From JAJCYL01 sp963664285 (lineage in GTDB: Bacteria > Bacteroidota > Bacteroidia > Cytophagales > Cyclobacteriaceae): a stretch of 64,000 nt of DNA. The notes below the pieces were generated by a model. The model was given only the letters and a program-made list of their open reading frames with translations. It did not search any database and was not told where the DNA came from. The stretch covers positions 149,827-213,826 of the forward strand of contig CAXXNX010000019.1 of the NCBI GenBank assembly GCA_963664285.2, read 5' to 3'. Shown here piece after piece: positions 53,590 to 62,589 of the stretch. A program made the translations under genes and the position numbers. The stretch's first letter is position 1. Every line of letters starts with the position of its first letter.

Positions 53590-54648
53590 TTAAGCTTTAA
53601 GGTCACTAGCCATTAGCGAAGCTGGAGATTGATCCAATTCAACCACTCCTTGTCCCTCAAAAAGAGACTGGGTCATAGCAATAGCTCCACGAGTAGCCTG
53701 GGTTGCATCTCTTAGTGTAATTTCGGGTTTTTTGCCTTCAACAACGCAATTGATAAAATCTTCTATTTGAAGGTAAAAAGCAGTCTCAAATCGATCATAA
53801 AATGTTTTAACACATTCTTTTCTTGCCCCGTATTGATCCTGAATTTCTACATTCGCAACCATACCTGGCCTGCCTATCCTTAATAATCCTTCAGTACCGA
53901 CGACTTCGGTATAAGTATCATGACCACTAGCTGCGGTTCTTGATGCCAGAAGGCTGGCAATAGACCCATTTTCAAAAACACAAGTAGACATCACATTATC
54001 GGCATCATTTACTTTGGCAAAGGCTTCATGTTTATAAGCCCCACCAACAGAATAAACTGATTTGATTTCCGATCCTAAAAACCATCGGGCAAGGTCTATA
54101 TCATGAACATTGAAATCATGGAACATCCCTCCACTAGTTTTTACAAAGTCCATTTGGAAACCCGCTGTGGAATCGAGGTCTACAGTTTGTGACTTCACCA
54201 GGAAAGGTTTTCCAATTAAACCATCTTTCATCCTCACCATTGCATAAGTGTATCCGGGGTCATGTCTTCTAACAAATCCAACGGTAGCCAATTGTTCTGG
54301 CCTTTTGGAAGCTACGTTCTCTACTCTAAAGCAATCTTCAAGGTTTATTGCCAGGGGCTTTTCACAAAAAACATGAAAACCTTCTTCAATAGCCATTATC
54401 ATTTGATTGGCATGCTGATTGGAGGAAGTTATAATGAATATCACATCGAGATCACTGTTCTCAAGCATGTCCTCATAGTTACTATAAGTAAAAGGCACTT
54501 TCAAAACGTCTTTCGCATAACTTACTTCCTGCTGAATAAGACTACAAGCAGCAATTAATTCCACTTTCTTAATCTTATAGCTCAATATCTCAGCGTACTT
54601 TTCCCCCAATCTGCCCAAACCAACAATTCCAACATTTACCTTGTTCAT
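53590..54648 (-). CDS. iolG: Inositol 2-dehydrogenase
   Basis: A Gfo/Idh/MocA-family NAD oxidoreductase of 352 residues, the first enzyme of the pathway (myo-inositol to scyllo-inosose). It has the Rossmann motif NVGIVGLGRLGEKYAEIL at the N-terminus, the EKP motif in HVFCEKPLAINLED (catalytic Lys), and VGFVRRHDPGYTYAMVRM plus FHDFNVHDIDLARWFLGSEI, which holds the catalytic Asp and His of inositol dehydrogenases. It could act on another inositol isomer, but the operon supports IolG. Confidence 0.9.
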   Translation of the reverse strand: MNKVNVGIVGLGRLGEKYAEILSYKIKKVELIAACSLIQQEVSYAKDVLKVPFTYSNYEDMLENSDLDVIFIITSSNQHANQMIMAIEEGFHVFCEKPLAINLEDCFRVENVASKRPEQLATVGFVRRHDPGYTYAMVRMKDGLIGKPFLVKSQTVDLDSTAGFQMDFVKTSGGMFHDFNVHDIDLARWFLGSEIKSVYSVGGAYKHEAFAKVNDADNVMSTCVFENGSIASLLASRTAASGHDTYTEVVGTEGLLRIGRPGMVANVEIQDQYGARKECVKTFYDRFETAFYLQIEDFINCVVEGKKPEITLRDATQATRGAIAMTQSLFEGQGVVELDQSPASLMASDLKA

Positions 54649-54691
54649 TATATCTGTTCTTTGATTATTACTTTGATATCATTTTTAGGTA

Positions 54692-54892
54692 TTATTTAAA
54701 TTCAATGACAATAGTTGTTTGGCGCCCCAACCGACTTAACCCAACTGCCGTATTGGCCTTAGAACCACCAACGCTTTTCTTTAAACTAGAAGTTTCCTGG
54801 AGAGAAGTCTACGGTTCAAGTGCATACAGATCTCCGTTTGCTCTACCTACACAAACAAAATCGAAGGGCCGTTGATAATCAAAGTTTAACAT
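54692..54892 (-). pseudogene. Relic of a second iolC (PfkB kinase N-terminus)
   Basis: Between the iolE stop and iolG, the minus strand from ATG 54892 reads MLNFDYQRPFDFVCVGRANG, then DLYALEP, a stop, and TSLQETSSLKKSVGGSKANT followed by AVGLSRLGRQTTIVIEF. This is the start of a 5-dehydro-2-deoxygluconokinase (FDxxxxGRxxxDLY and VGGSxANTAVGLSRLG). It has an internal stop and no remainder. It marks an older kinase gene in the operon whose body was deleted, perhaps after the intact iolC at 51.4 kb took over. Confidence 0.7.
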
Positions 54893-54900
54893 CTCGTTCT

Positions 54901-55827
54901 CTAATCCAATAAATGTTGAGCTGACAGCTGTTGAACTATATAATTTTTAGCCATCATAGCATATTCCAGAGGGTTAGCTTTAGCAGGGTCCTGTTCCGCT
55001 TCAACCACCAGCCAACCATCGTATTTTGATTTTTCTAAGATCTCGAATAATGAAGGAAAATCTATGGACCCTTCTTTATCTCCTGGTACGGTAAAAACTC
55101 CGGCAATTACAGCCTCCAAAAAACTTAACTTGTTATTTTTGACTCTTTTTAGAATCGACTGACGAACGTCTTTCAAATGAATATGTGCTACTCGATCAAT
55201 ATATTTTTTGAGCGCAACCACAGGATCTTCTCCGGCAAAGACAAAATGGCCGCAATCATAATTAAGAAACACGTAATCTGGATTAGTGCTCTCAAGTAGT
55301 CGGTCCGTTTCAGCAATACTTTGTACCCCTGTACCCATGTGATGATGATAAGCCAGTTTAAATCCGCGATCACGGGCAATTTCTCCTAATTCATTGAGTC
55401 CTTTAGTCACTTTTTGCCATTCTTCTTCACTAAATGCCACCTTTTCTCCTAAAATAGGAATGGCCTTTCCGTGAATAGCATTGCCACATTCTCCACCACC
55501 CACCACTTTGGCGCCCATTGCCTCTAGGAAATCAAGATGTGCTTTGAATTCTTTACTTACTTCACCTAAAGGATCAACAGTTAAAGTGTAAGTAAACCAT
55601 TGATTACAGATCTCCAGTTTCCTGAGTTCAAGGGCTTTTTTTAGCTGATGTATATTCCGAGGATATTTAATTCCAATCTCGCATCCCTGAAAACCTGCCA
55701 ACGCCATTTCACTGACGCACTGTTCAAAAGATATTTGACCGCCAAGCTCCGGAATATCATCGTTAGTCCACCCAATAGGAGCAATTCCTAACTTTACATT
55801 CGATGCTATCTGCTCATTCGTTATCAA
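54901..55827 (-). CDS. iolE: Inosose dehydratase
   Basis: A TIM-barrel metal enzyme (xylose-isomerase-like fold) that dehydrates scyllo-inosose to the 1,2-dione. It is 308 residues. Family features: VKLGIAPIGWTNDDIPELGG near the start, FQGCEIGIKYPRN (first metal-ligand Glu region), YHHHMGTGVQSI, NYDCGHFVFAGEDP, VAHIHLKDVRQSILK and GWLVVEAEQDPAKANPLEYA. It stands 12 bases after iolD in the same operon. Confidence 0.92.
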   Translation of the reverse strand: MITNEQIASNVKLGIAPIGWTNDDIPELGGQISFEQCVSEMALAGFQGCEIGIKYPRNIHQLKKALELRKLEICNQWFTYTLTVDPLGEVSKEFKAHLDFLEAMGAKVVGGGECGNAIHGKAIPILGEKVAFSEEEWQKVTKGLNELGEIARDRGFKLAYHHHMGTGVQSIAETDRLLESTNPDYVFLNYDCGHFVFAGEDPVVALKKYIDRVAHIHLKDVRQSILKRVKNNKLSFLEAVIAGVFTVPGDKEGSIDFPSLFEILEKSKYDGWLVVEAEQDPAKANPLEYAMMAKNYIVQQLSAQHLLD

Positions 55828-55839
55828 CCTGTTCGATTT

Positions 55840-57702
55840 TTAGATATAATATTTCTGTCTCTTCTTATTTTCCTCGTATTCTTTTCTCACCTTTTTCACT
55901 TCAGGCTGTCCTGATACTTCAGCTACAGGAACCTCCCACCAGGCATGATATCCTTTGACTGTCCGATAAATATCCGTTTTCATATAGATAACAGTTGTCT
56001 TATCAATTCTCTTGGCTTCTTCTAATGCGTTCTTGAGTTCTTCTACAGTGTTTGCCCTGATAAGGTGAGCTCCTAAACTTTCTGCATTCTTTCCCAGGTC
56101 TACCGGGAGATTTTCTCCATTAAGTCCTCCGCTTTGTCGGAAACGATATTGGGTCCCGAATCTCTCACTCCCGATGGATTCGGATAGAGATCCTATACTG
56201 GCAAAACCACTGTTGTCGAGAAGCACAATTATTAGCTTAAACCCTTCTTGTATGGAAGTCACAATCTCACCATTCAGCATGAGATAACCTCCGTCTCCAA
56301 CTAACACGTAGACTTCTTTCTCAGGAGCGGCCATTTTCACCCCCAAACCACCAGCGATTTCATAACCCATGCAGGAATTACCATATTCCAAATGGAAATT
56401 CTTGGGGTTTGATGACCGCCACAATTTATGAAGATCGCCTGGCATACTTCCTGACGCACATATCATCACATCAGTTGGATCAATAAAATCATTCACGACA
56501 CCAAGCACTGCTGCTTGATGAACAGGCGGATTGGAGCCATTGGCTTCGGCGTATATCCGGGTCACCTCTTCATCCCATTCTTTATTCAATTTTTCAACTT
56601 TATCACGATAGCTTTTGTTAACTTCAAAACCATCGAGCATCTGACTCAATTCACCCAAGGTTACTTTAGCATCCCCAACCAAGGGCAAAGCGCCCTTCTT
56701 AAAGGCATCAAATTCTTTGACATTTATATTAATAAATTGAACTTCCGGATTTTGAAACAAGGAATTAGATGAGGAGATGAAATCACTGTACCTTGTGCCA
56801 ACCCCAATTATCAGATCGGCCTCTTCAGCAATTTCGATCGCAACTTTAGTACCCGTAGCTCCCAATCCACCCAGGCTATAAGGTTTATCATAAGGTATTG
56901 CTCCTTTACCAGCATAGGTTTCACCAACAGGAATCCCCGTTTTTTTGGCAAACTCATTAATTACTTTATCAGCACCGCTATAAATGACTCCTCCCCCAGA
57001 TACTATTACAGGTTTATCTGACTGACGGATCATGTCTGCCGCTTTCGTCAGAGCCTCACTATCCGGTCGATTTCTCATGATTGGCCACACTCTTTTTTCG
57101 AATAACTTTTCAGGAAAGTCATAGGCTTCGACCTGAACATCTTGGGGCATAGCTAAGGTCACGGCACCCGTTTCAGAAGGTGAAGTCAGCACACGCATGG
57201 CAGCAGGCAATGAATAGATGAGCTGTTCTGCTCGGTTAATTCTATCGTAATACCTTGAAACTATCCTGAAACAATCATTGGCCGCCAGGTCTTGTGTATT
57301 TTCATATTCAACTTGTTGCAGGACAGGGTCTGGTTCTCTCCTGGCAAAAATGTCACCAGGCAGGAGTAAGACAGGTAGTCTATTGATAGTAGCGGTTTGA
57401 GCGCCCGTCATCATGTTCATTGCCCCAGGGCCTATAGAAGTAGTACAAGCAAAGATTTGCTGCCGGTTTTTCATTTTGGCATAAGCAATTGCTGTATGTA
57501 CCATAGCCTGTTCATTCCTGGTTTGATAGTATTTAAAGTCAGGATTTTCAGTCAATGCCTGACCGATACCCGCCACGTTACCGTGTCCGAAAATCCCGAA
57601 ACAGCCGGCAAAAAAAGGGGTCTCTTTACCATCAACACTGACATGTTGGTTTTTAAGGAATTTTATTAGCGCTTGCGCAACAGTTAATTTTTGCGTCTTC
57701 AT
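55840..57702 (-). CDS. iolD: 3D-(3,5/4)-trihydroxycyclohexane-1,2-dione hydrolase
   Basis: A thiamine-diphosphate enzyme that opens the inositol ring, giving 5-deoxy-glucuronate. It is 620 residues. The N-terminal TPP domain (FFAGCFGIFGHGNVAGIGQA, YQTRNEQAMVHTAIAYAKM with the activating Glu) is followed by the central domain (VIVSGGGVIYSGA, LGGLGATGTKVAIEIAEEAD). The C-terminal domain has the TPP-metal motif VLVGDGGYLMLNGEI plus the ligand Asn region LLDNSGFASIGSLSES. Length and motif order match IolD rather than acetolactate synthase. Confidence 0.93.
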   Translation of the reverse strand: MKTQKLTVAQALIKFLKNQHVSVDGKETPFFAGCFGIFGHGNVAGIGQALTENPDFKYYQTRNEQAMVHTAIAYAKMKNRQQIFACTTSIGPGAMNMMTGAQTATINRLPVLLLPGDIFARREPDPVLQQVEYENTQDLAANDCFRIVSRYYDRINRAEQLIYSLPAAMRVLTSPSETGAVTLAMPQDVQVEAYDFPEKLFEKRVWPIMRNRPDSEALTKAADMIRQSDKPVIVSGGGVIYSGADKVINEFAKKTGIPVGETYAGKGAIPYDKPYSLGGLGATGTKVAIEIAEEADLIIGVGTRYSDFISSSNSLFQNPEVQFININVKEFDAFKKGALPLVGDAKVTLGELSQMLDGFEVNKSYRDKVEKLNKEWDEEVTRIYAEANGSNPPVHQAAVLGVVNDFIDPTDVMICASGSMPGDLHKLWRSSNPKNFHLEYGNSCMGYEIAGGLGVKMAAPEKEVYVLVGDGGYLMLNGEIVTSIQEGFKLIIVLLDNSGFASIGSLSESIGSERFGTQYRFRQSGGLNGENLPVDLGKNAESLGAHLIRANTVEELKNALEEAKRIDKTTVIYMKTDIYRTVKGYHAWWEVPVAEVSGQPEVKKVRKEYEENKKRQKYYI

Positions 57703-57708
57703 AGTCTT

Positions 57709-58647
57709 TTAATTAAAATCAATAGCTTTTCCGGTAGCTCCCATCAGGTCAAATTTTTTGAGCATAAACTCAATATATTCCTCCATGTAAATTTTCCCTG
57801 GTTTAATGGGAAGAAATTCCTCAGGATTATCCCTGAAAAATTCTCTTACAACCCGTGTCCACAATAAGCGAGTGTCTGTAGCGATATTTATCTTGCATAC
57901 CCCATGAAGAATGGATTTCTTTAATTCCTCGGGATCTACACCTTTAGCACTCGACATTAATTGGCCTCCAGCCGCATTGATTCGCTCAATATCACTGTGG
58001 TTAACCGCTGACCCCCCATGTAAAACCAGCGGATACTCTGGTAATCGTCGTTGGATTTCTTTTAATATATCAAATTGAATCCCCTTGCCACCTGAGAATT
58101 TATAAGCCCCATGGCTAGTTCCTACGGCCACAGCGAGGCAATCACATGAAGTAGCTTTTACAAAAGCTTCAACTTGACCGGGATCGGTATAAAGGGCTTT
58201 TCGTTCATCGATGGATATATCGTCTTCAACCCCACTCAATACTCCCAATTCCGCTTCAACCGCCACATTATGGACTTGGGCTTTCTCCACTACCGCTTTT
58301 GTCCGCTCAACATTTTTATCAAAAGGATCGTGGGAGGCATCTATCATGACCGAAGTATATGCCTTAGAATCAACAGCGTTATCAATGTGTGCTTCATAAC
58401 CATGATCAAGGTGGATGGCAAAAATCGTTTTAGGATAGATCCGGGCGGCGCTTGATATCATGGAAATAAGCATGTCAGCACCGGCGTAATCTCTTGCTGC
58501 GGGAGTGGTTTGCACAATAAAGGGGGCATTAGCCTGCTGAGCTGCCGCAAACAATCCGTGGATCTGCTCCATGAATTCTATATTGACAGCGGCTATACCA
58601 TACCTGCCGTAACATTTCCTAAACAGATCTCTAGTACTTAAAAGCAT
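57709..58647 (-). CDS. iolJ: Class II aldolase for 6-phospho-5-dehydro-2-deoxygluconate (IolJ-like)
   Basis: A class II (zinc) fructose-bisphosphate-aldolase-family protein of 312 residues. Zinc ligands are in IFAIHLDHGYE and PLVLHGGSAVNHSD, with the DASHDPFDKN active-site loop, the VEAELGVLSG block and VGTSHGAYKFSGGK. The family splits hexose phosphates into DHAP and an aldehyde; in this operon it should split the phosphorylated dehydrodeoxygluconate to DHAP and malonate semialdehyde. It is the first complete gene of the iol operon. A housekeeping aldolase role cannot be excluded from sequence. Confidence 0.85.
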   Translation of the reverse strand: MLLSTRDLFRKCYGRYGIAAVNIEFMEQIHGLFAAAQQANAPFIVQTTPAARDYAGADMLISMISSAARIYPKTIFAIHLDHGYEAHIDNAVDSKAYTSVMIDASHDPFDKNVERTKAVVEKAQVHNVAVEAELGVLSGVEDDISIDERKALYTDPGQVEAFVKATSCDCLAVAVGTSHGAYKFSGGKGIQFDILKEIQRRLPEYPLVLHGGSAVNHSDIERINAAGGQLMSSAKGVDPEELKKSILHGVCKINIATDTRLLWTRVVREFFRDNPEEFLPIKPGKIYMEEYIEFMLKKFDLMGATGKAIDFN

Positions 58648-59055
58648 ATTCTCTTTATCTAAGTGACTTTTTCATCTATTAATCTAACTAATTCAATTAT
58701 AGATCGCGATTTACTGCCTCGAACATCTCATTTTTAGTCATCATCACGATTATCAGGTCACTCAAACCATTTAGCATTGTCTCAATCTGGTTCTCAACTA
58801 AAAGTAGTCATGTCCTTACTGGACCGCAACCAATCTTAATAGAAACTACGCAAAGCTTTGCATTCGATTAAACAGTTTCCATTAATCGTCAATGTAAAAA
58901 TGCTATTATTTGTGAAGTTTGCAGTTTACCCACTTCTTTTTGCGGTTACTCTGGAGGGCTGCATAAACGAATTTCACTCCTTTGACGTCATCTAAAAAAA
59001 TCTGAAGTAGGAGTTCTTCTCAATCAACATTGTAGGTTAATACAACCCTAAAAAG
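58648..59055. promoter_or_regulatory. Operon leader with inverted repeat, likely iol control region
   Basis: About 400 bases without a convincing gene between the aldolase start and the LacI relic. An inverted repeat CGATTAA (58865-58871) and TTAATCG (58882-58888), 10 bases apart, is a candidate operator for the regulator encoded next to it. A weaker symmetric patch TAGGTT/AACCCTA lies near 59033-59050. Promoters of the iol operon must lie here, but no perfect TAnnTTTG was found. Confidence 0.4.
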
Positions 59056-59564
59056 TTACTCATAATGAATTATTGGTCCCCTTTTTGAAGACTCCCTAAT
59101 AACCAACTTCGGTTTAAGGATTTTTTTCTCCGGAATTAATGGTTGTTCTGTGTTAATTTGTTCAAGGCAGAGCTCTGCTGACAGTTTACCCATTTCATAT
59201 ACCGGATATTTAACAGTTGTAGAGATGGGCTGAAATGCGAGCTGTAAGATTCATCATCGAAACCTACGATGGCGATATCTTTCGGTATATGTATCCCTTT
59301 TCTTTTCATTATGGACATACAGCCCAGGGCGACTGCATCATTAACAGTAAATATGCCATCCGGTCGATCTTTTTTATTTAATAGCTCCAGTATAGGCTGC
59401 TCGCTGCTCTCTATGGAAAAATTTGCCGGATAAATATAATCCTCTCGTACCTCCCGATTGTTATTGCGCAAGGCCCTGGTATAACCCTTGAGCCTATTAA
59501 TAGCGTTCTGTGCATTCGGTGGACCGGCTATATGAGCGATTCTCTGACACCCGATATCTATTAA
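59056..59564 (-). pseudogene. LacI-family regulator, C-terminal part
   Basis: The effector-binding half of a LacI-type repressor. From the insertion boundary it reads LIDIGCQRIAHIAGPPNAQN and AINRLKGYTRAL, then PDGIFTVNDAVALGCMSIMK and IPKDIAIVGFDDESYSSHFS. Near 59225 the frame changes and continues QPISTTVKYPVYEMGKLSAE to PKLVIRESSKRGPIIHYE, ending at TAA 59056. With the fragment at 61.2-61.5 kb it makes one gene split by IS1380. It most likely regulated the iol operon beside it. One internal indel adds to the damage. Confidence 0.75.
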
Positions 59565-61189
59565 CCCGCATTATTCATAGGCCACCAATTTTGGGATTAA
59601 TAATGGGTTGCTAACTATTTTTGATTGGAGTGTATGTATTAATTTGAAGATCAACCAGGTTTCTGGATTTCAAAGGACATTAGAGCGTTTTTTTGTTAGA
59701 ATTTTTCAATTTTCAGTCAAAGCTCTATTGTGTTCTTATGGAAGAACATTTTTTTGATTAAACCAAACTGTTTAACTGATCGGTCAGTTCACCGTAAGCA
59801 AATCGCCCAGCAGGTATTGATATCTAAAGGCTCTTGAGAATTGTATTGTCAATGATCTTTTCCTTTCTTTCAGGCACGCCCCAACCTTCATCAGGTAAAG
59901 CCGGATATTGTCCACTTGCCATCGTTTAGCAAAGTGGTGTTTTGTTTTGGCAATTAATAATTTAATCTGCCGGAACATTTCATAACAGAGGGTAGCGATG
60001 ATTAAACGCATGAAATTGGCCCAGTAGTGATGACAGGAAAGCCGGTCGGAATAAGTCATGTTTTTGAGTTCCTTTATTCGATTTTCACTGGCATCACCTC
60101 GCTTGACATAAAAATCAAAGTAAATCTGTTGAGCGGTCATCGCTTCAAAGTTGCTCACAAAGTAACGGACATTCATTCCTTTTCCGGTAGACTCCACTTT
60201 GGCGTACAGCTTTTCAGAACGATCCCAGCTTTTGGCCTGGTAAGTAAACGGGCCAACAAACTCTTGATGTTTGATGATTTTTGAAGCATATTCCTTTTTT
60301 ACTTCAATGATAGTCTGTTTGGTAAAAGTCTTTAAAGCTTCATTACTACTAATACCTAAACAAAATTGAAGGTCAAACTGCTTAGCTATCCGATAAAAAG
60401 ATGCTCCTGAAAAGCCACTATCCGCTCGAATAAGGATCTTTACTGAGGGCAGTTTTTTTCTGATTTTAATGACAATCCTTTTCAATAAGGCCACAAACCA
60501 TTTGTTGGAGTGACAATTGCCCGGACGTAGTACTGGTAAAATGACCTGACCGGTGTTCCTGTCCTTAAAGAACAACTCATGGTACATAGTCTGTCCATAA
60601 TAGCCATTATACAAACTGAGTTGTTGGGATCCATGAGTAGGGTCATCGGTACCATCTACATCAATGATGATTTGACCAGTCTTCTCTTTCAACTCCTCTA
60701 CATAACGGTCTACAAACCATTGACTCATCTGGTAGATCAGACTCCGATCGGCCTTGTTTTCAAATCGACTTAAAGTAGGCTGGGAACATAATCCGCTATC
60801 TAGTACTTTACGGATCACCGGATCCTCTCGGAGTTTTTGTTCGTCATTGCAATCCTGATAGCCCTGCATCATTAAAAACACCCGTTGGCGAAGCATTTCT
60901 TCATAAGTGTATTCGATAAAAAAGGGGTTTCGATAGTCAGGAATCAGTGCGGCGAAGCTTTTTAATAGACCAGTCTTTCTCTCTACTTTTTCACTTAACA
61001 ATATCGCTCCGTCTGAGCTAATCGCTGATGCTGAAAAATCAAATTTAAAAGCTTGTTTTCCTCGATAAAATACGGTATCTTTTTCCTTATATTCAGGCAT
61101 AAATTAATTGCTTATTTTGTTGTCTAACTATCTCAATATAAGCAATTTATGCCTGTTTTTTATTGTCTACTATGAATTTTTCGGGTTAA
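59561..61189 (-). mobile_element. IS1380-family element, copy 2, inside the LacI gene
   Basis: 1621 bp between TTAA at 59561-59564 and 61186-61189. Removing the element and one TTAA restores the LacI sequence ATQHLIDIGC across the joint, which proves that TTAA is the 4-bp target duplication. Ends and transposase match copy 1 (12.97 kb) almost perfectly. Confidence 0.93.
59784..61100 (-). CDS. IS1380-family transposase, copy 2
   Basis: An intact 438-residue DDE transposase, nearly identical to that at 13.2 kb. Substitutions include TGQII for TDQII, DRNTG for DGNTG, NEALK for NEVLK, CHHYW for CHRYW and KVGAC for KIGAC. Catalytic Asp motifs IIIDVDGTDDP and IRADSGFSG are unchanged. Two near-identical intact copies suggest that this family has been active recently. 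Confidence 0.92.
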   Translation of the reverse strand: MPEYKEKDTVFYRGKQAFKFDFSASAISSDGAILLSEKVERKTGLLKSFAALIPDYRNPFFIEYTYEEMLRQRVFLMMQGYQDCNDEQKLREDPVIRKVLDSGLCSQPTLSRFENKADRSLIYQMSQWFVDRYVEELKEKTGQIIIDVDGTDDPTHGSQQLSLYNGYYGQTMYHELFFKDRNTGQVILPVLRPGNCHSNKWFVALLKRIVIKIRKKLPSVKILIRADSGFSGASFYRIAKQFDLQFCLGISSNEALKTFTKQTIIEVKKEYASKIIKHQEFVGPFTYQAKSWDRSEKLYAKVESTGKGMNVRYFVSNFEAMTAQQIYFDFYVKRGDASENRIKELKNMTYSDRLSCHHYWANFMRLIIATLCYEMFRQIKLLIAKTKHHFAKRWQVDNIRLYLMKVGACLKERKRSLTIQFSRAFRYQYLLGDLLTVN

Positions 61190-61490
61190 GTGTTGAGTAG
61201 CATAGAATGCGCCATATTCATCGTCAGACAATACCTGATAACAATCCAAATTGTTGCAACCGCGATCAAAATTTACAAGGGAACATTGTTTTTGAGAATG
61301 GGTGTGAGATGCATATAGTCTGATGTTTGTGATGTTGGGGAAAATAACATCCCATCGACCCTGATAGCAGACAAATATTCAACATTATGCCTTTCACTCA
61401 AATAGTTCTCGTTAGACTGCATAATAATGAAATCGTAACCTTCTGGTGTCAACGCATCTCTAATGGCTCCAATAACAGTTGAGAAAAACG
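61186..61490 (-). pseudogene. LacI-family regulator, middle part, DNA-binding domain lost
   Basis: On the minus strand this reads FFSTVIGAIRDALTPEGYDF, IIMQSNENYLSERHNVEYLS and AIRVDGMLFSPTSQTSDYMH, ending LLKNNVPL-like. One base is then missing, and the next frame gives VNFDRGCNNLDCYQVLSDDE and YGAFYATQH up to the IS1380. The upstream end is cut by IS1595 copy 3 at 61490, and the roughly 60-residue helix-turn-helix domain is not found on the other side of that element. The repressor cannot bind DNA, so its target operon would be uncontrolled. Confidence 0.75.
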
Positions 61491-62563
61491 GCTAAGTTCT
61501 AAATAACACAGCAATTATTATTATCTTCGCTATATGATATCAAGTCAAGAGATCAAAAATTTATTTGCACAATTGCCGATAAGTTCCCAAACCGAATTGT
61601 TGGATGAGTTGCTCCAGGAGCAGGAATTACAAGGCAAAGTATTGATTGCCGCTCAACAACAAATAGCAGAGAAAAGAAAGAAGAAACCCTGTCCAAATTG
61701 CACAAGCGAGAAGGTATATAAGAGGGGCAGACAAAAAGGTGTGCAGATGTATCAGTGCAATGAATGTAAAAGATGGTACAGTGAAACAACAGGGACACCT
61801 TTGTATGACATCAAGCTTAAATCAAAATGGCAATCTTATCTGCGCTGCATGGAGCAGGGCATGCCGATAAAAAAGATAGCAAAACAAATCGGAATAAGCA
61901 TCCAGACAAGCTTCGACTGGCGGCATAAGATATTGAGTTCACTAAATGAGTTTGTTCCCGAACAGTTATCCTCGGAAGTAGAATGTGATGAATTGGAACT
62001 GGCACTTAACAACAAGGGCAGTCGAAATTTAGATAGGGCAGCAAGAAAGAGGGGAAACGATTTCATACGGAATATGGGAAAGGAAGAGGTCACAGTTGTC
62101 CAGGTAGTAACAGCGGTTGAACGCAAGGGGGAGAAGTACCTTAAAGCTGTTGCATCAAAACGGCTGAGCAAAGAAGAAATTTCAAAGGCATTGGATGGGA
62201 AGTTGGCCTACGGTGCAACCTTGATTACAGATAAGCACCCTTCTTATAAGGCTTTTGCCAAAGACAACCCCTCCATAAAGCACAAAGCGCTATTGGCCAA
62301 AGATCATGTGGATAGAGATGATAAAACAATCCATCTGCAAAAAGTAAACAATGTTCACACTCAACTTAGGATATTCTTACGCCCATTCATTGGTGTCAGT
62401 TCCAAATATTTGCAAAACTACCTGAATTGGTATGCTTATGCTGACCGAATAAGAGAGAGTAAAACAACTTTGAAACAATGGTTTCTGACTATGCTATTAA
62501 CGGATCAAGCCTATCATCTGTATGAACTATTTAAACAAAATGCTGTTATAATTAGAACTTAGC
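61491..62563 (+). mobile_element. IS1595-family element, copy 3
   Basis: A full 1073-bp element with ends GCTAAGTTCTAAATAACACA and GCTAAGTTCTAATTATAACA (right end read inwards). It lies between the LacI relic and the symporter stop. The flanking bases do not form a target duplication, so DNA next to it, including the LacI start, was probably lost by deletion. Confidence 0.9.
61534..62562 (+). CDS. IS1595-family transposase, copy 3
   Basis: A 342-residue transposase with the zinc ribbon (CPNC...CNEC), VECDELELAL and ITDKHPSYKAF motifs. It keeps Cys151 beside the catalytic Asp (Tyr in copy 2) and differs near the end (RIFLRPFIGVSS against RTFLRPFNGVSS). It appears intact. Confidence 0.9.
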   Translation: MISSQEIKNLFAQLPISSQTELLDELLQEQELQGKVLIAAQQQIAEKRKKKPCPNCTSEKVYKRGRQKGVQMYQCNECKRWYSETTGTPLYDIKLKSKWQSYLRCMEQGMPIKKIAKQIGISIQTSFDWRHKILSSLNEFVPEQLSSEVECDELELALNNKGSRNLDRAARKRGNDFIRNMGKEEVTVVQVVTAVERKGEKYLKAVASKRLSKEEISKALDGKLAYGATLITDKHPSYKAFAKDNPSIKHKALLAKDHVDRDDKTIHLQKVNNVHTQLRIFLRPFIGVSSKYLQNYLNWYAYADRIRESKTTLKQWFLTMLLTDQAYHLYELFKQNAVIIRT

Positions 62564-62589
62564 TGATATTTCTTAATTTATTATCTGCA

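Noticed and set aside
58700..58790. Minus-strand frame in the iol leader resembling a LacI middle segment
   Set aside because: Only about 30 residues, bounded by stops, too weak to call.
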